DNA of 64,000 nucleotides from Planomonospora sp. ID67723 (GTDB lineage: Bacteria > Actinomycetota > Actinomycetes > Streptosporangiales > Streptosporangiaceae), in contig NZ_JABTEZ010000005.1 of NCBI RefSeq assembly GCF_015711605.1, forward strand, positions 558,001 through 622,000, given 5' to 3'. Of this stretch, positions 1 through 7,795 are shown in pieces. Both the position numbers and the translations under genes were made by a program. The notes beneath the pieces were generated by a model. That model had not been told where the DNA came from, made no database searches, and was given only the letters and a program-made list of their open reading frames with translations. The first letter of the stretch is position 1. Each line of letters begins with the position of its first letter.

Positions 1-560
1 GCCGCTGGCTCGACCTGGCCGAGGGGCGGCCGGTGGGCTGGGACGACCTGCTGGGCGGCTACGACTCCTGTGTGGACTGGCCCTCCGCCGCCTACTGGCG
101 CGAGCTCGCCGAGCACTATCCCGGGGCGAAGGTCGTTCTCACCGTGCGGGACCCGGACCGCTGGCTGGCCAGCATGAACGCCACCATCTTCAAGCGGCGC
201 GAACGCGGAGGGACGCTCGCCGGCAGGGCCGTCCTGCGGTTGTCGTCCCTGCTGGGCACCGACTTCGCGGCGTTCGTGAAGATGACCGGGCTGATCGTGG
301 ACGAGCGGGTCTTCGGCGGCGGGGGAACAGACGCGCAGAACGCGCTGAAGGTGTTCCGGGCGCACATCGAGGAGGTCAAGGCGGAGATCCCGCCCTCGCG
401 GCTGCTGGTGTTCGACGTCCGCCAGGGCTGGGAGCCGCTGTGCGGGTTCCTCGGCGTGCCGGTGCCCGACGAGCCGTTCCCCCGGGTCAACGACGCCGCG
501 CACTTCGAGAGGATCAGCCGGTCGAAGGTCGGCCCCATGATCCTGCGGCGGAGCCGGTAG
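1..560 (+). CDS. Sulfotransferase-family protein, 5' truncated
   Basis: The reading frame is open from the first base of the window and stops at 558-560, so the start lies upstream. The visible part contains a Val-Arg-Asp-Pro-Asp-Arg-Trp segment followed by a helix, which resembles the 3'-phosphate binding region of PAPS-dependent sulfotransferase-like P-loop proteins of the actinobacterial Sulfotransfer_4 type. The C-terminal half shows the family pattern of a predicted Val-Phe-Asp-Val strand followed by Trp-Glu-Pro-Leu-Cys-Gly-Phe-Leu, where a PAPS-binding loop and final helix lie. The P-loop itself is outside the window. These proteins are common in actinomycetes and their substrates are mostly unknown, so no substrate is proposed. 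A GTG at 33 could be read as a start, but the frame continues upstream with good coding character. Confidence 0.75.
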   Translation, partial: RWLDLAEGRPVGWDDLLGGYDSCVDWPSAAYWRELAEHYPGAKVVLTVRDPDRWLASMNATIFKRRERGGTLAGRAVLRLSSLLGTDFAAFVKMTGLIVDERVFGGGGTDAQNALKVFRAHIEEVKAEIPPSRLLVFDVRQGWEPLCGFLGVPVPDEPFPRVNDAAHFERISRSKVGPMILRRSR

Positions 561-636
561 AGCAGCCGGGACCCGGCGCCGGGCGGTTCGTCGCGCATGC
601 CGCCGGACCGGTCCCGGACGGCTCACCGGGCACGGC

Positions 637-1146
637 CTACCCCATGGTCTTCGCACCGTCCAGGGACTCGCGGAGGATGTCGGCGTGACCGGCGTGCTGG
701 GCGGTCTCGGCGAGGACGTGCAGCAGGACCCGGCGGACCGACCAGCGCGCACCCGGCTCGAACCACGGCGCCTCGGGGAGCGGGTGGGAGACGTCCAGGT
801 CGGGGAGTGACTCCACCAGCTCCGCGGTCTTCCGGGCCACCTGTTCGTAACGGTCGAGCAGGCCGGCCAGCGTCTCACCGTCGAGCATGCGGAACTGGCC
901 CTCCCAGTCGATCGGCTCGCTCTCCATCGCCTCGGCGCCGCCGGCCGCGAACCGCATCCACCTCTCCTCCACCGCGGCCACATGCTTGATCAGGCCGCCC
1001 AGGCACAGCTCGCTGGCGGTGGTGCGCAGCGCCGCCTGCTCGTCGGTCAGCCCCTGGACCGTCTGCCGCAGGAAACCGCGGTGCTTGGCCAGCGTCTGCA
1101 GCAGGTCGGCGCGCTCCCCGGTCATGATCTCGTCGTGCGTGGTCAT
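637..1146 (-). CDS. DinB-family (DUF664-type) protein
   Basis: This 169-residue protein has the four-helix DinB/YfiT-like fold signature: an N-terminal helix with Thr-Leu-Ala-Lys-His-Arg, a Leu-Ile-Lys-His-Val-Ala-x-Val-Glu-Glu-Arg-Trp helix, and a C-terminal His-Val-Leu-Ala-Glu-Thr-Ala-Gln-His-Ala-Gly-His-Ala-Asp helix. The three histidines in these helices are the usual metal ligands. In actinobacteria many members act as mycothiol-dependent S-transferases, but the specific substrate of this one is not visible. Length is normal for the family. It is convergent with the upstream sulfotransferase and separated by about 100 bp from the pirin gene, which reads in the same direction. Confidence 0.85.
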   Translation of the reverse strand: MTTHDEIMTGERADLLQTLAKHRGFLRQTVQGLTDEQAALRTTASELCLGGLIKHVAAVEERWMRFAAGGAEAMESEPIDWEGQFRMLDGETLAGLLDRYEQVARKTAELVESLPDLDVSHPLPEAPWFEPGARWSVRRVLLHVLAETAQHAGHADILRESLDGAKTMG

Positions 1147-1251
1147 GCTCTCCGCCCTTCGGTGTCGTTCAGCCGGTCCAGGCTATGACCGGCGGCCGAC
1201 ATTTCCCGCGCGCCGGCCGGAGCCGACGCGGGAACCGCCACAGGCGCGGGA

Positions 1252-2229
1252 TCAGCCGGTCGTACGGCCGTGCCGGTCGCGGGCCTTCAGCCGGACGGTC
1301 GGCATCTCCGGGGCGGGCAGCGGGTCGGCGTCGCAGCCGCCGACGGCGCCGAAGCGCCGGCCGGCCATCCAGTCGTCGCGCGCCCGCACGATCTCCTCGT
1401 GGGAGCGGCCGACGAAGTTCCACCACATCACCAGGGGCTCGTCGAACGGTTCGCCCCCGAAGACGAAGAGCCGGGCCGGGCCGGTGACGCCGACGGGTAT
1501 CTCCGACCGGCCCCGGCCGAGATAGAGCAGCGAGCCCGGCGCCAGGGGCACTCCGGCGACCTCGGCGGCACCGGACATGACCAGCACGGCGTTCTCGAAG
1601 CCGGGATCGGCCGGGAGCCGGCAGCCGCCGGGACCGGCGAACGACACCTCGGCGGCGACCAGCGGGGTGTGCACGCGCGCGGGGGAGCGGGCGGATCCGA
1701 GCCCGCCCACCACGACGGTGACGGCCGCCTCGCCCTCGCGCAGCACCGGCAGCTCGGGATGGTGCTCGAACCGCGCCTCGCTGTGGCGGGCCTCCTCCGG
1801 CAGTGCCACCCACAGTTGCAGCCCGTGCATGCCGGGGGGATGGTCCGGTGGCGACTGCTCGGAGTGCGCGATGCCGCGGCCCGACGTCATCAGGTTGAGC
1901 TGCCCGGGGGTGATCGCCTGCGCGCTGCCCAGGCTGTCGCGGTGCATGATCTCGCCGTCGGCCAGCCAGGTGACGGTCTGAAGGCCGGTGTGCGGGTGCG
2001 GCGGCACCTGCATGCCCGGCCGGCCGCTGACGTCGTCCGGGCCGAAATGGTCCACGAAGCACCAGGCGCCGACCATCCGGCGCCGCCGTTGCGGAAGCAG
2101 CCTCCGCACCGTGGTGTACCGGCCCAGGGGCACGTCGTGGCCGGGCAGAAGAACGCTTTCCGGCTCGGTCCCGGCCGCCACCGCGCAGCCGTACACGGCC
2201 TGGTCCGGGGCGTGCTCTGAGTGGCTCAT
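1252..2229 (-). CDS. Pirin-family bicupin protein
   Basis: A 325-residue cupin of the pirin family. The N-terminal cupin carries the metal-binding stretch Pro-Pro-His-Pro-His-Thr-Gly-Leu-Gln-Thr-Val, followed by Asp-Gly-Glu-Ile-Met-His-Arg-Asp-Ser and the family hallmark Gly-Arg-Gly-Ile-Ala-His-Ser-Glu. The C-terminal cupin is present (Gly-Gly-Glu-Pro-Phe-Asp-Glu-Pro-Leu-Val-Met-Trp-Trp-Asn-Phe-Val). Pirins bind Fe(II) and some have quercetin 2,3-dioxygenase activity; most are treated as redox-sensing or regulatory. Nothing nearby suggests a specific partner. The start is the ATG at 2229. Confidence 0.9.
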   Translation of the reverse strand: MSHSEHAPDQAVYGCAVAAGTEPESVLLPGHDVPLGRYTTVRRLLPQRRRRMVGAWCFVDHFGPDDVSGRPGMQVPPHPHTGLQTVTWLADGEIMHRDSLGSAQAITPGQLNLMTSGRGIAHSEQSPPDHPPGMHGLQLWVALPEEARHSEARFEHHPELPVLREGEAAVTVVVGGLGSARSPARVHTPLVAAEVSFAGPGGCRLPADPGFENAVLVMSGAAEVAGVPLAPGSLLYLGRGRSEIPVGVTGPARLFVFGGEPFDEPLVMWWNFVGRSHEEIVRARDDWMAGRRFGAVGGCDADPLPAPEMPTVRLKARDRHGRTTG

Positions 2230-2347
2230 GATCCGACCCTACGGCCTTCCCTCCCCGGCTTCCCTCCGGCGGTGGCGAGGCCGGGAGCGTAGGGCCGGGG
2301 CAACAGGATCTCCCGCTTCCGACGGGCCGGCGGAGGCCCGCTCCCCA

Positions 2348-2410
2348 TTGACACGGTCCAGGAAAAAACAGTTATACCGGCATTTACTGTTAGGAAACTT
2401 TCTTTTACAT
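2348..2410 (+). promoter_or_regulatory. Promoter and operator-like repeats of the LPMO gene
   Basis: This AT-rich stretch contrasts with its surroundings. A TTGACA hexamer lies at 2348-2353 and a TTATAC at 2372-2377 (18-bp spacing), a good vegetative-type promoter. AACAGT at 2367-2372 and ACTGTT at 2386-2391 form a perfect 6-bp inverted repeat with a 13-bp spacer that overlaps the -10 region. It is followed by an imperfect palindrome centred on GGAAACTTTC (2393-2402). Such placement suggests regulator binding. I recall similar GGAAA/TTTCC palindromes before secreted polysaccharide-degrading genes of actinomycetes, but cannot check that here. Confidence 0.55.
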
Positions 2411-2441
2411 TTCAAGTAACCCCCCAGCAGAGGAGTGCTCC

Positions 2442-3176
2442 ATGAGAAGAACGATCATGGTGGCGGTGATGGCGCTGGTGACTCTCGGAGCCACGGTCCT
2501 CACCGCCGCCCCGGCCCTGGCGCATGGGTACGTGTCGTCACCGCCCAGCCGCCAGGCGATGTGCGCCCAGGGCCGCGTCGCCGACTGCGGTCCCATCATC
2601 TACGAGCCGCAGAGCGTGGAAGGCCCCAAAGGCCAGCGCAACTGCCACGGCGGCGTCGCCCGGTTCGCCCAGCTCAGCGATGAGAGCAGGAACTGGCCCG
2701 CCACCTCCGTCGGCACCGGCGTCACCTTCAACTGGGTGCTGACCGCCCGGCACGCCACCAGCACCTGGGAGTACTACATCGGCGGCAACCGGATCGCGGT
2801 CTTCAACGACCAGGGCCGCCAGCCGGGTGCGACGGTGTCGCACAACGTGAGCCTGGCCGGTTACAGCGGGCGGCAGAAGGTCCTGGCGATCTGGAACATC
2901 GCCGACACGGCCATGGCCTTCTACTCCTGCATCGACCTGCAGATCGGCGGCGGTGGCGGCGGCAACCCGACCCCCACCCCCACTCCCACTCCCACGCGGA
3001 CCCCGACGCCGACTCCCACCGCGACCGCTCCCTCGGGAACCTGGTCCGCCGGCACCGCCTACGCGGTGGGCGCCCAGGTCACCTACGGCGGCGCGAGCTA
3101 CCGGTGCATCCAGGCGCACACCGCCTACGCCGGCTGGGAGCCGCCGAACGTCCCGGCGCTGTGGCAGAGACTCTGA
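2442..3176 (+). CDS. Secreted AA10 lytic polysaccharide monooxygenase with CBM5/12
   Basis: A 244-residue secreted copper monooxygenase. A Sec signal peptide (residues 1-27, ending Ala-Leu-Ala) is cleaved before His28, so the mature protein starts His-Gly-Tyr-Val, which with His104 (Ala-Arg-His-Ala-Thr-Ser-Thr-Trp) makes the histidine brace of AA10 enzymes. The axial aromatic lies in Met-Ala-Phe-Tyr-Ser-Cys. A Gly-rich and Thr-Pro-repeat linker (about residues 170-198) leads to a C-terminal CBM5/12 chitin-binding module with Trp-Ser-Ala-Gly-Thr-Ala-Tyr and Gly-Trp-Glu-Pro-Pro. The combination favours oxidative cleavage of crystalline chitin. The ATG has a strong AGGAG ribosome site. It is single and has its own promoter. 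Confidence 0.95.
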   Translation: MRRTIMVAVMALVTLGATVLTAAPALAHGYVSSPPSRQAMCAQGRVADCGPIIYEPQSVEGPKGQRNCHGGVARFAQLSDESRNWPATSVGTGVTFNWVLTARHATSTWEYYIGGNRIAVFNDQGRQPGATVSHNVSLAGYSGRQKVLAIWNIADTAMAFYSCIDLQIGGGGGGNPTPTPTPTPTRTPTPTPTATAPSGTWSAGTAYAVGAQVTYGGASYRCIQAHTAYAGWEPPNVPALWQRL

Positions 3177-3370
3177 CCCGCCCGCGAGCGCTCATCCGGG
3201 AAGGAGCCGGACGGATCGCCTCCGCGGCGGGATGCCGCCGCGGCCCCGGATCCTGACGCGCCGCGGGAGAGAACGCATCGAAGAGGAGAACGCGGGGGCG
3301 CCCAGACTCGATCGGCGCGGAAACGCCCGGCGGGCCTGGACGCCCTTCCCTGCGTCGAGGAGTGATCACC

Positions 3371-4642
3371 GTGAGACGCGTAGAGATCCTGAAGATGTGT
3401 GCCGCCGGGGCGGCCCTGCTGACCCTCGCGGCCTGCGTGCCGTCGTCCCCGCCGTCATCGGCCGGCGGGGACGACAGGAGCGGGACCGTGCGGGTATGGC
3501 TCTTCGACGAGCCCAACCGCGCTCCCAAGGAGCGGGTCGTCGCCGAGGCGATCGAGGAGTTCACCGCGGCGCATCCGGAGGTGACGGTCGAGGTCGCCTA
3601 CATCCCGACCTCACCGGCCAGGCACGAGAAGTTCAAAGGCGCGTTCAACGATCCGGCCAGCGCACCCGACATCGCCGAGTACGGCAACACCGACCTCGCC
3701 GAGTACGCCGCCGCGGGCGGGTTCGCCGACCTCGGCGCGGAGGTCCGGTCCTGGACGGAGGGCGGGGACATCGACGCCGACCTGCTGAAATCGGCCACCG
3801 CCGGCGGCAAGCTCTACGGCGTGCCGTGGTACATCGGTGTCCGCGCGCTCTACTACCGGACCGACGTCTTCGGCGAGCTCGGCCTGGAGCCGCCGGCCAC
3901 CCTGGGGGAGCTGACCGCCGCCGCCCGCGCCGTCCGCGAGAGGAGACCCGATCTGTACGGCATCGCGGTCGGCGGCCAGTACACCTTCGGCGCGCTGCCT
4001 TTCATCTGGGACGCGGGCGGTGACATCGAGAAACTCGACAGCCCCGGGTCCCGCGAAGGCGTCAAGGCCTACACGGACCTGATGAGCGACGACATCTGCC
4101 CGCCGCAGGCGTGTGCCGCCCTGACCGGCGGCAGGACCGTCGAGCTGTTCGCCGGCGGCAAGGCCGCCATGGGCATCCTGGGCAACTTCAACCGCTCCGC
4201 GGTGGACGCGGGACCCGCCGCGGGAAAGTACGCGGTGGTGCCGCTCCCGGGATCCACGGCGGGCACGCCCGCCCCCGCGTTCGCGGGCGGCAACAACCTC
4301 GGCGTGATGCGCAGCAGCAGGCACCGCACGCTGGCCGTACAGTTCGTCCAGTTGCTGGCCGGCAAGACCTACCAGGTCAAGATGTACGAGGCGATGGGCA
4401 ACCTGCCCACCCTGACCTCGGCCGGGCGGGAGCTGGCGGCCAGGGACCCCTTCCTCAAGCCGTTCCTCGACACGGTCGCCGCCGGCACTCGCTTCGTGCC
4501 CGTCGACCCGGCCTGGGTGAAGATCGACAACCAGAAGGTCATCCCGACCATGCTGCAGAAGGTCGCGACCGGGCAGGCCACGGTGGAGCAGGCCACCGAC
4601 GAGGCCGCTGCGGCGGTGGACGCCGCCTTCGGCCGGTCATGA
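3371..4642 (+). CDS. Sugar ABC importer substrate-binding lipoprotein
   Basis: A 423-residue family 1 (MalE/UgpB-like) extracellular binding protein of a CUT1 carbohydrate importer. The lipobox Leu-Ala-Ala-Cys follows a hydrophobic helix, so the mature protein is anchored at Cys22. The GTG at 3371 is chosen because GAGGAG at 3357-3362 gives 8-nt spacing; an in-frame GTG at 3362 would overlap that site. The body shows the usual pattern: Val-Arg-Val-Trp-Leu, Ala-Pro-Asp-Ile-Ala-Glu-Tyr-Gly-Asn, Gly-Val-Pro-Trp-Tyr and Gly-Gly-Asn-Asn-Leu-Gly-Val. The stop overlaps the start of the first permease (ATGA). The sugar is not identifiable; no regulator or glycosidase is adjacent. Confidence 0.92.
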   Translation: MRRVEILKMCAAGAALLTLAACVPSSPPSSAGGDDRSGTVRVWLFDEPNRAPKERVVAEAIEEFTAAHPEVTVEVAYIPTSPARHEKFKGAFNDPASAPDIAEYGNTDLAEYAAAGGFADLGAEVRSWTEGGDIDADLLKSATAGGKLYGVPWYIGVRALYYRTDVFGELGLEPPATLGELTAAARAVRERRPDLYGIAVGGQYTFGALPFIWDAGGDIEKLDSPGSREGVKAYTDLMSDDICPPQACAALTGGRTVELFAGGKAAMGILGNFNRSAVDAGPAAGKYAVVPLPGSTAGTPAPAFAGGNNLGVMRSSRHRTLAVQFVQLLAGKTYQVKMYEAMGNLPTLTSAGRELAARDPFLKPFLDTVAAGTRFVPVDPAWVKIDNQKVIPTMLQKVATGQATVEQATDEAAAAVDAAFGRS

Positions 4643-5583
4643 CCACGGTCACCACCGCCCCGGCGGGCCCGGAGACCCCGACCCGCCGGGCGGCGCCCCG
4701 AACTCGCCGGAGGGACCGGCTGCGGCCCTGGCTCTACCTGATGCCCGCGGCGGCGGTGCTGCTCCCGCTGTTCGGCTACCCGATCTCCATGCTGGGCCTG
4801 CTGTCGGTGTTCGACTACCGGCAGGCGCAGGTCAGCGGCGGGGAGCCCACGACTTTCGTCGGCTTCGGCAACTACGCGGCGGTCCTGGGCGACCGGCGTT
4901 TCTGGTCGGTCCTCACGCAGACCGCGGTCTTCGCGGCGGCGCTCGTGGCCGCCACGCTGGCCGTCGGAGCGGCGCTGGCCGTGGTGCTGTCGAGAGCCGG
5001 GCGGGTGCCGCGCCTGCTGCTCTCCCTGGCGGCGATGGCGGCGTGGGCGGCGCCCGCGATGACCGGTTCCACGGTCTGGATGTTCCTCTTCGACACCGAC
5101 CTCGGCCTGGTCAACCAGGTGCTGGGCATCGAGGGCTTCAACTGGTTCTACGACCGGTGGGTCGCGTTCGGAGTGATCGGCGCCACCGTGGTGTGGCACT
5201 CCTTCCCGTTCGTCATGGTGACCCTGTACGCCGGGATCCAGGCGGTCCCCGCCTCGATCCTGGAGGCCGCCGAGCTGGACGGGGCCTCGGCGTGGCAGTC
5301 GTTCTGGCGGGTGCTCGTGCCGGTCCTGCGGCCGCTGATCACGATCGTGGTCATCCAGTCGATCATCTGGGACTTCAAGGTATTCACCCAGATCTACGTG
5401 ATGACCGACGGCGGAGGCATCGCGGGCCAGAATTCGGTGCTCAACGTGTACGCCTACCAGACCGCCTTCGGATCCTCCGAGTACGGCCTCGGCTCGGCGA
5501 TCGGCGTGGTCATGACGCTGATCCTGCTCGCGGTCACCCTGCTCTACATCCGCGCGCTGTACCGCAGGGGAGAGAGCCTGTGA
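4639..5583 (+). CDS. Sugar ABC importer permease (MalF/UgpA type)
   Basis: A 314-residue inner-membrane permease with six predicted membrane helices, the first beginning around residue 33 (Leu-Tyr-Leu-Met-Pro-Ala-Ala-Ala). The EAA-type coupling loop is present as Glu-Ala-Ala-Glu-Leu-Asp-Gly-Ala-Ser-Ala-Trp-Gln-Ser-Phe-Trp. The ATG at 4639 overlaps the stop of the binding protein by four bases, showing translational coupling; an open frame extends far upstream but that part is antiphase to the binding-protein gene. It ends in a GTGA overlap with the second permease. Confidence 0.93.
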   Translation: MTTVTTAPAGPETPTRRAAPRTRRRDRLRPWLYLMPAAAVLLPLFGYPISMLGLLSVFDYRQAQVSGGEPTTFVGFGNYAAVLGDRRFWSVLTQTAVFAAALVAATLAVGAALAVVLSRAGRVPRLLLSLAAMAAWAAPAMTGSTVWMFLFDTDLGLVNQVLGIEGFNWFYDRWVAFGVIGATVVWHSFPFVMVTLYAGIQAVPASILEAAELDGASAWQSFWRVLVPVLRPLITIVVIQSIIWDFKVFTQIYVMTDGGGIAGQNSVLNVYAYQTAFGSSEYGLGSAIGVVMTLILLAVTLLYIRALYRRGESL

Positions 5584-6419
5584 ACAGGCCCCGGCTCGCG
5601 GCGAACACGGTGGCGGTGACCGCCGCCGCCGTGACGGTCTTCCCGATCTACTGGATGGTGCTCTCCGCGGTGAAGCCCGCGGGCGAGATCCGGTCGCTCC
5701 AGGCCCGCCCGTGGACCCTGGCACCCACGCTCGAGCACTTCCGGCGGGTGCTCGGCGCCGAGGACTTCGGCCGGTACCTCCTCAACAGCGCGGTCGTCGC
5801 GCTGTCGGTCGTCGCGCTCTCCGCGGTGGTGGCGTTCCTGGCGGCCTTCGCGGTGACCCGGTTCCGGTTCAGGTTCCGAACGAGCGTGCTGATCATGTTC
5901 CTGGTGGCGCAGATGGTGCCGGCCGAGGCGCTCACCATCCCGCTGTTCTTCCTGATCCGCGACCTCGGCGCGGTGGTGCCCGGCGTGGGGCTCAACACCC
6001 TGGGCTCGCTCGTCCTGGTCCATCTGGCCTTCTCGCTGCCGTTCGCGACCTGGATGATGCGGGGGTTCGTGGCGGCGGTGCCGGAGGCGATCGAGGAGGC
6101 GGCGATGATCGACGGCGCGAGCCGTACGGTGATCCTGTGGCGGGTCCTCTTCCCCCTGGTCGCCCCCGGCCTGGTCGCGACGAGCGTGTTCTCCTTCATC
6201 ACCGCCTGGAACGACTTCATCTTCGCCAGGACCTTCATCATCTCGGCCACCCACAACCAGACCCTGCCCGCGGCGCTGCTCGTGTTCTTCAAGCCCGACG
6301 AGAACGACTGGGGCGGGATCATGGCCGCCTCGACGCTGATGACCGTTCCCGTCCTGGTCTTCTTCGTCGCGGTGCAGCGGCGGCTGGTCGCCGGGCTGGG
6401 CGGCGCCGTGAAGGACTGA
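5580..6419 (+). CDS. Sugar ABC importer permease (MalG/UgpE type)
   Basis: A 279-residue second permease of the same CUT1 importer. It begins at the GTG within the GTGA overlap with the previous stop. Helix 1 is Ala-Ala-Val-Thr-Val-Phe-Pro-Ile-Tyr-Trp-Met-Val, and the coupling loop reads Glu-Glu-Ala-Ala-Met-Ile-Asp-Gly-Ala-Ser-Arg. The MalG-type C-terminus (Gln-Arg-Arg-Leu-Val-Ala-Gly-Leu-Gly-Gly-Ala-Val-Lys) is intact. No nucleotide-binding subunit follows, as is usual in actinomycetes where one MsiK-type ATPase, encoded elsewhere, serves many sugar importers. Confidence 0.93.
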   Translation: MNRPRLAANTVAVTAAAVTVFPIYWMVLSAVKPAGEIRSLQARPWTLAPTLEHFRRVLGAEDFGRYLLNSAVVALSVVALSAVVAFLAAFAVTRFRFRFRTSVLIMFLVAQMVPAEALTIPLFFLIRDLGAVVPGVGLNTLGSLVLVHLAFSLPFATWMMRGFVAAVPEAIEEAAMIDGASRTVILWRVLFPLVAPGLVATSVFSFITAWNDFIFARTFIISATHNQTLPAALLVFFKPDENDWGGIMAASTLMTVPVLVFFVAVQRRLVAGLGGAVKD

Positions 6420-6496
6420 GGGCGGCACGGCAGGCTCGCGCGGGCCGCTCCCCCGTCACCCGCTGATCTGTCGGTGCCGGTTGTCATGATGCCGTC

Positions 6497-7138
6497 ATGG
6501 CATCGACTTCTTCCATCGCCGGATACTGGGACGCCGCGGCCGGACGGTTCGACGAGGAGGCCGACCACGGGCTGCGGGATCCCCGGGTGCGGGCCGCCTG
6601 GGGGCGGAGGCTGCGGGCGTGGTTGCCGGAGGACCCCTCAGACGTGCTGGACCTGGGCTGCGGGACCGGCTCGCTGATGCTGCTCCTGGCCGAGCAGGGG
6701 CACCGGCCGCTCGGCGTGGACCTGTCACCGAGGATGATCGCGCATGCCCGCGCCAAGCTCGCCGGGGTCGAAGCCGAGGCGCTGGTCGGGGATGCGGGGA
6801 ATCCTCCGGTGGGGGAGCGGCGGTTCGACGCCGTGCTGGTCCGGCACCTGCTGTGGACACTGCCTGATCCGCGGGCGGCGCTGCGCCGCTGGATCGGCCT
6901 GCTCCGCCCGGGCGGCCGGCTGGTGCTGGTCGAGGGGCGGTGGAACGCGCCGTCGGGCGGCGCCGCCTACGTCGACGGGGCCGAGGCCATGCCGTGGATG
7001 GGCGGGGTGAGCGCCGGGGTCCTCGCGGGAGCCCTCCGGGAGTCGGCGGCCGATCTGCGGGTGGAGCCGCTGACCGATCCGGCGCTGTGGGGCCGGGAGA
7101 TCGACGACGAGCGGTATGCACTGATCGCCGTGATCTGA
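6497..7138 (+). CDS. Class I SAM-dependent methyltransferase
   Basis: A 213-residue soluble methyltransferase. Motif I is Val-Leu-Asp-Leu-Gly-Cys-Gly-Thr-Gly-Ser (about residues 51-60), followed by the acidic strand Leu-Gly-Val-Asp-Leu-Ser-Pro and motif IV-like Phe-Asp-Ala-Val-Leu-Val-Arg-His. The Leu-Arg-Pro-Gly-Gly-Arg-Leu-Val-Leu-Val-Glu-Gly strand is typical of UbiE/Methyltransf_11 proteins. The substrate is not apparent from sequence or neighbours. The ATG at 6497 lacks a strong ribosome site, and may be leaderless or close to its promoter. Confidence 0.88.
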   Translation: MASTSSIAGYWDAAAGRFDEEADHGLRDPRVRAAWGRRLRAWLPEDPSDVLDLGCGTGSLMLLLAEQGHRPLGVDLSPRMIAHARAKLAGVEAEALVGDAGNPPVGERRFDAVLVRHLLWTLPDPRAALRRWIGLLRPGGRLVLVEGRWNAPSGGAAYVDGAEAMPWMGGVSAGVLAGALRESAADLRVEPLTDPALWGREIDDERYALIAVI

Positions 7139-7218
7139 TCGCGGCGGGCACGAGGTCCGGCGGTCCCCGCGAGGGAAACCGGGTGGCCGCCGACCGGGCG
7201 TTCTGGGAGGGTTCGGGT

Positions 7219-7782
7219 ATGACAGAGGCGGTGGACGTGCGCGACGTGGCAGGTCTGGTCGCGGCGGTGGAGCGAGGCGAGCGGGTCAGATATCTCATGT
7301 TCTGGGGGCACCGGCCGCCGCGCTCGGGCGGGGTCGGCGCGGGGTGCCTGTCGCAGTGGTGGCCGGCGGACTTCACCGTGGACGGGGTGCTCTACCGCAG
7401 CGCGGAGCACTTCATGATGGCGGCCAAGGCCCGGCTGTTCGGTGACGAGGAGACCGCGTCGGCGATCGTGGCGGCCGGGCATCCGAAGAAGGCCAAGGAC
7501 CTGGGGCGGCGGGTGCGGGGCTTCGACGAGCAGGCATGGGCCCGGGCCCGCTTCGACCTCGTGGTCCGGGGCAACCTCGCCAAGTTCGGCCAGAATCCCG
7601 AGCTGGGGGAGTTCCTGCTGGGCACCGGCGAGCGGGTGCTGGTCGAGGCCAGCCCGGTGGACCGCATCTGGGGGATCGGGCTGGCGGCCGACGACGAGCG
7701 GGCCGGGCGGCCGGAGCAGTGGCGGGGGCTGAACCTCCTCGGGTTCGCGCTGATGGAGGCACGGCACGCACTGCGGCGATGA
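7219..7782 (+). CDS. NADAR-family (YbiA/RibX-like) N-glycosidase
   Basis: A 187-residue NADAR protein. Key features are Leu-Ser-Gln-Trp-Trp at residues 44-48, Tyr-Arg-Ser-Ala-Glu-His-Phe-Met-Met-Ala-Lys-type helix, and the C-terminal Ile-Trp-Gly-Ile-Gly-Leu and Trp-Arg-Gly-Leu-Asn-Leu-Leu-Gly. YbiA-type members hydrolyse the N-glycosidic bond of damaged early riboflavin intermediates; other NADAR proteins act on NAD or ADP-ribose related compounds. No riboflavin gene is nearby, so the exact role is open. The ATG at 7219 has GGAGGG eight bases upstream. It converges on the sirtuin gene with only 13 bp between stops, an arrangement of two NAD/ADP-ribose-related proteins that may be coincidental. 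Confidence 0.9.
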   Translation: MTEAVDVRDVAGLVAAVERGERVRYLMFWGHRPPRSGGVGAGCLSQWWPADFTVDGVLYRSAEHFMMAAKARLFGDEETASAIVAAGHPKKAKDLGRRVRGFDEQAWARARFDLVVRGNLAKFGQNPELGEFLLGTGERVLVEASPVDRIWGIGLAADDERAGRPEQWRGLNLLGFALMEARHALRR

Positions 7783-7795
7783 CCGCGGCCGGGCG

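Noticed and set aside
4111-4638. N-terminal extension of the first sugar permease
   Set aside because: The open frame continues upstream into the binding-protein gene but is out of phase with it; the ATG in the ATGA overlap is the natural start.
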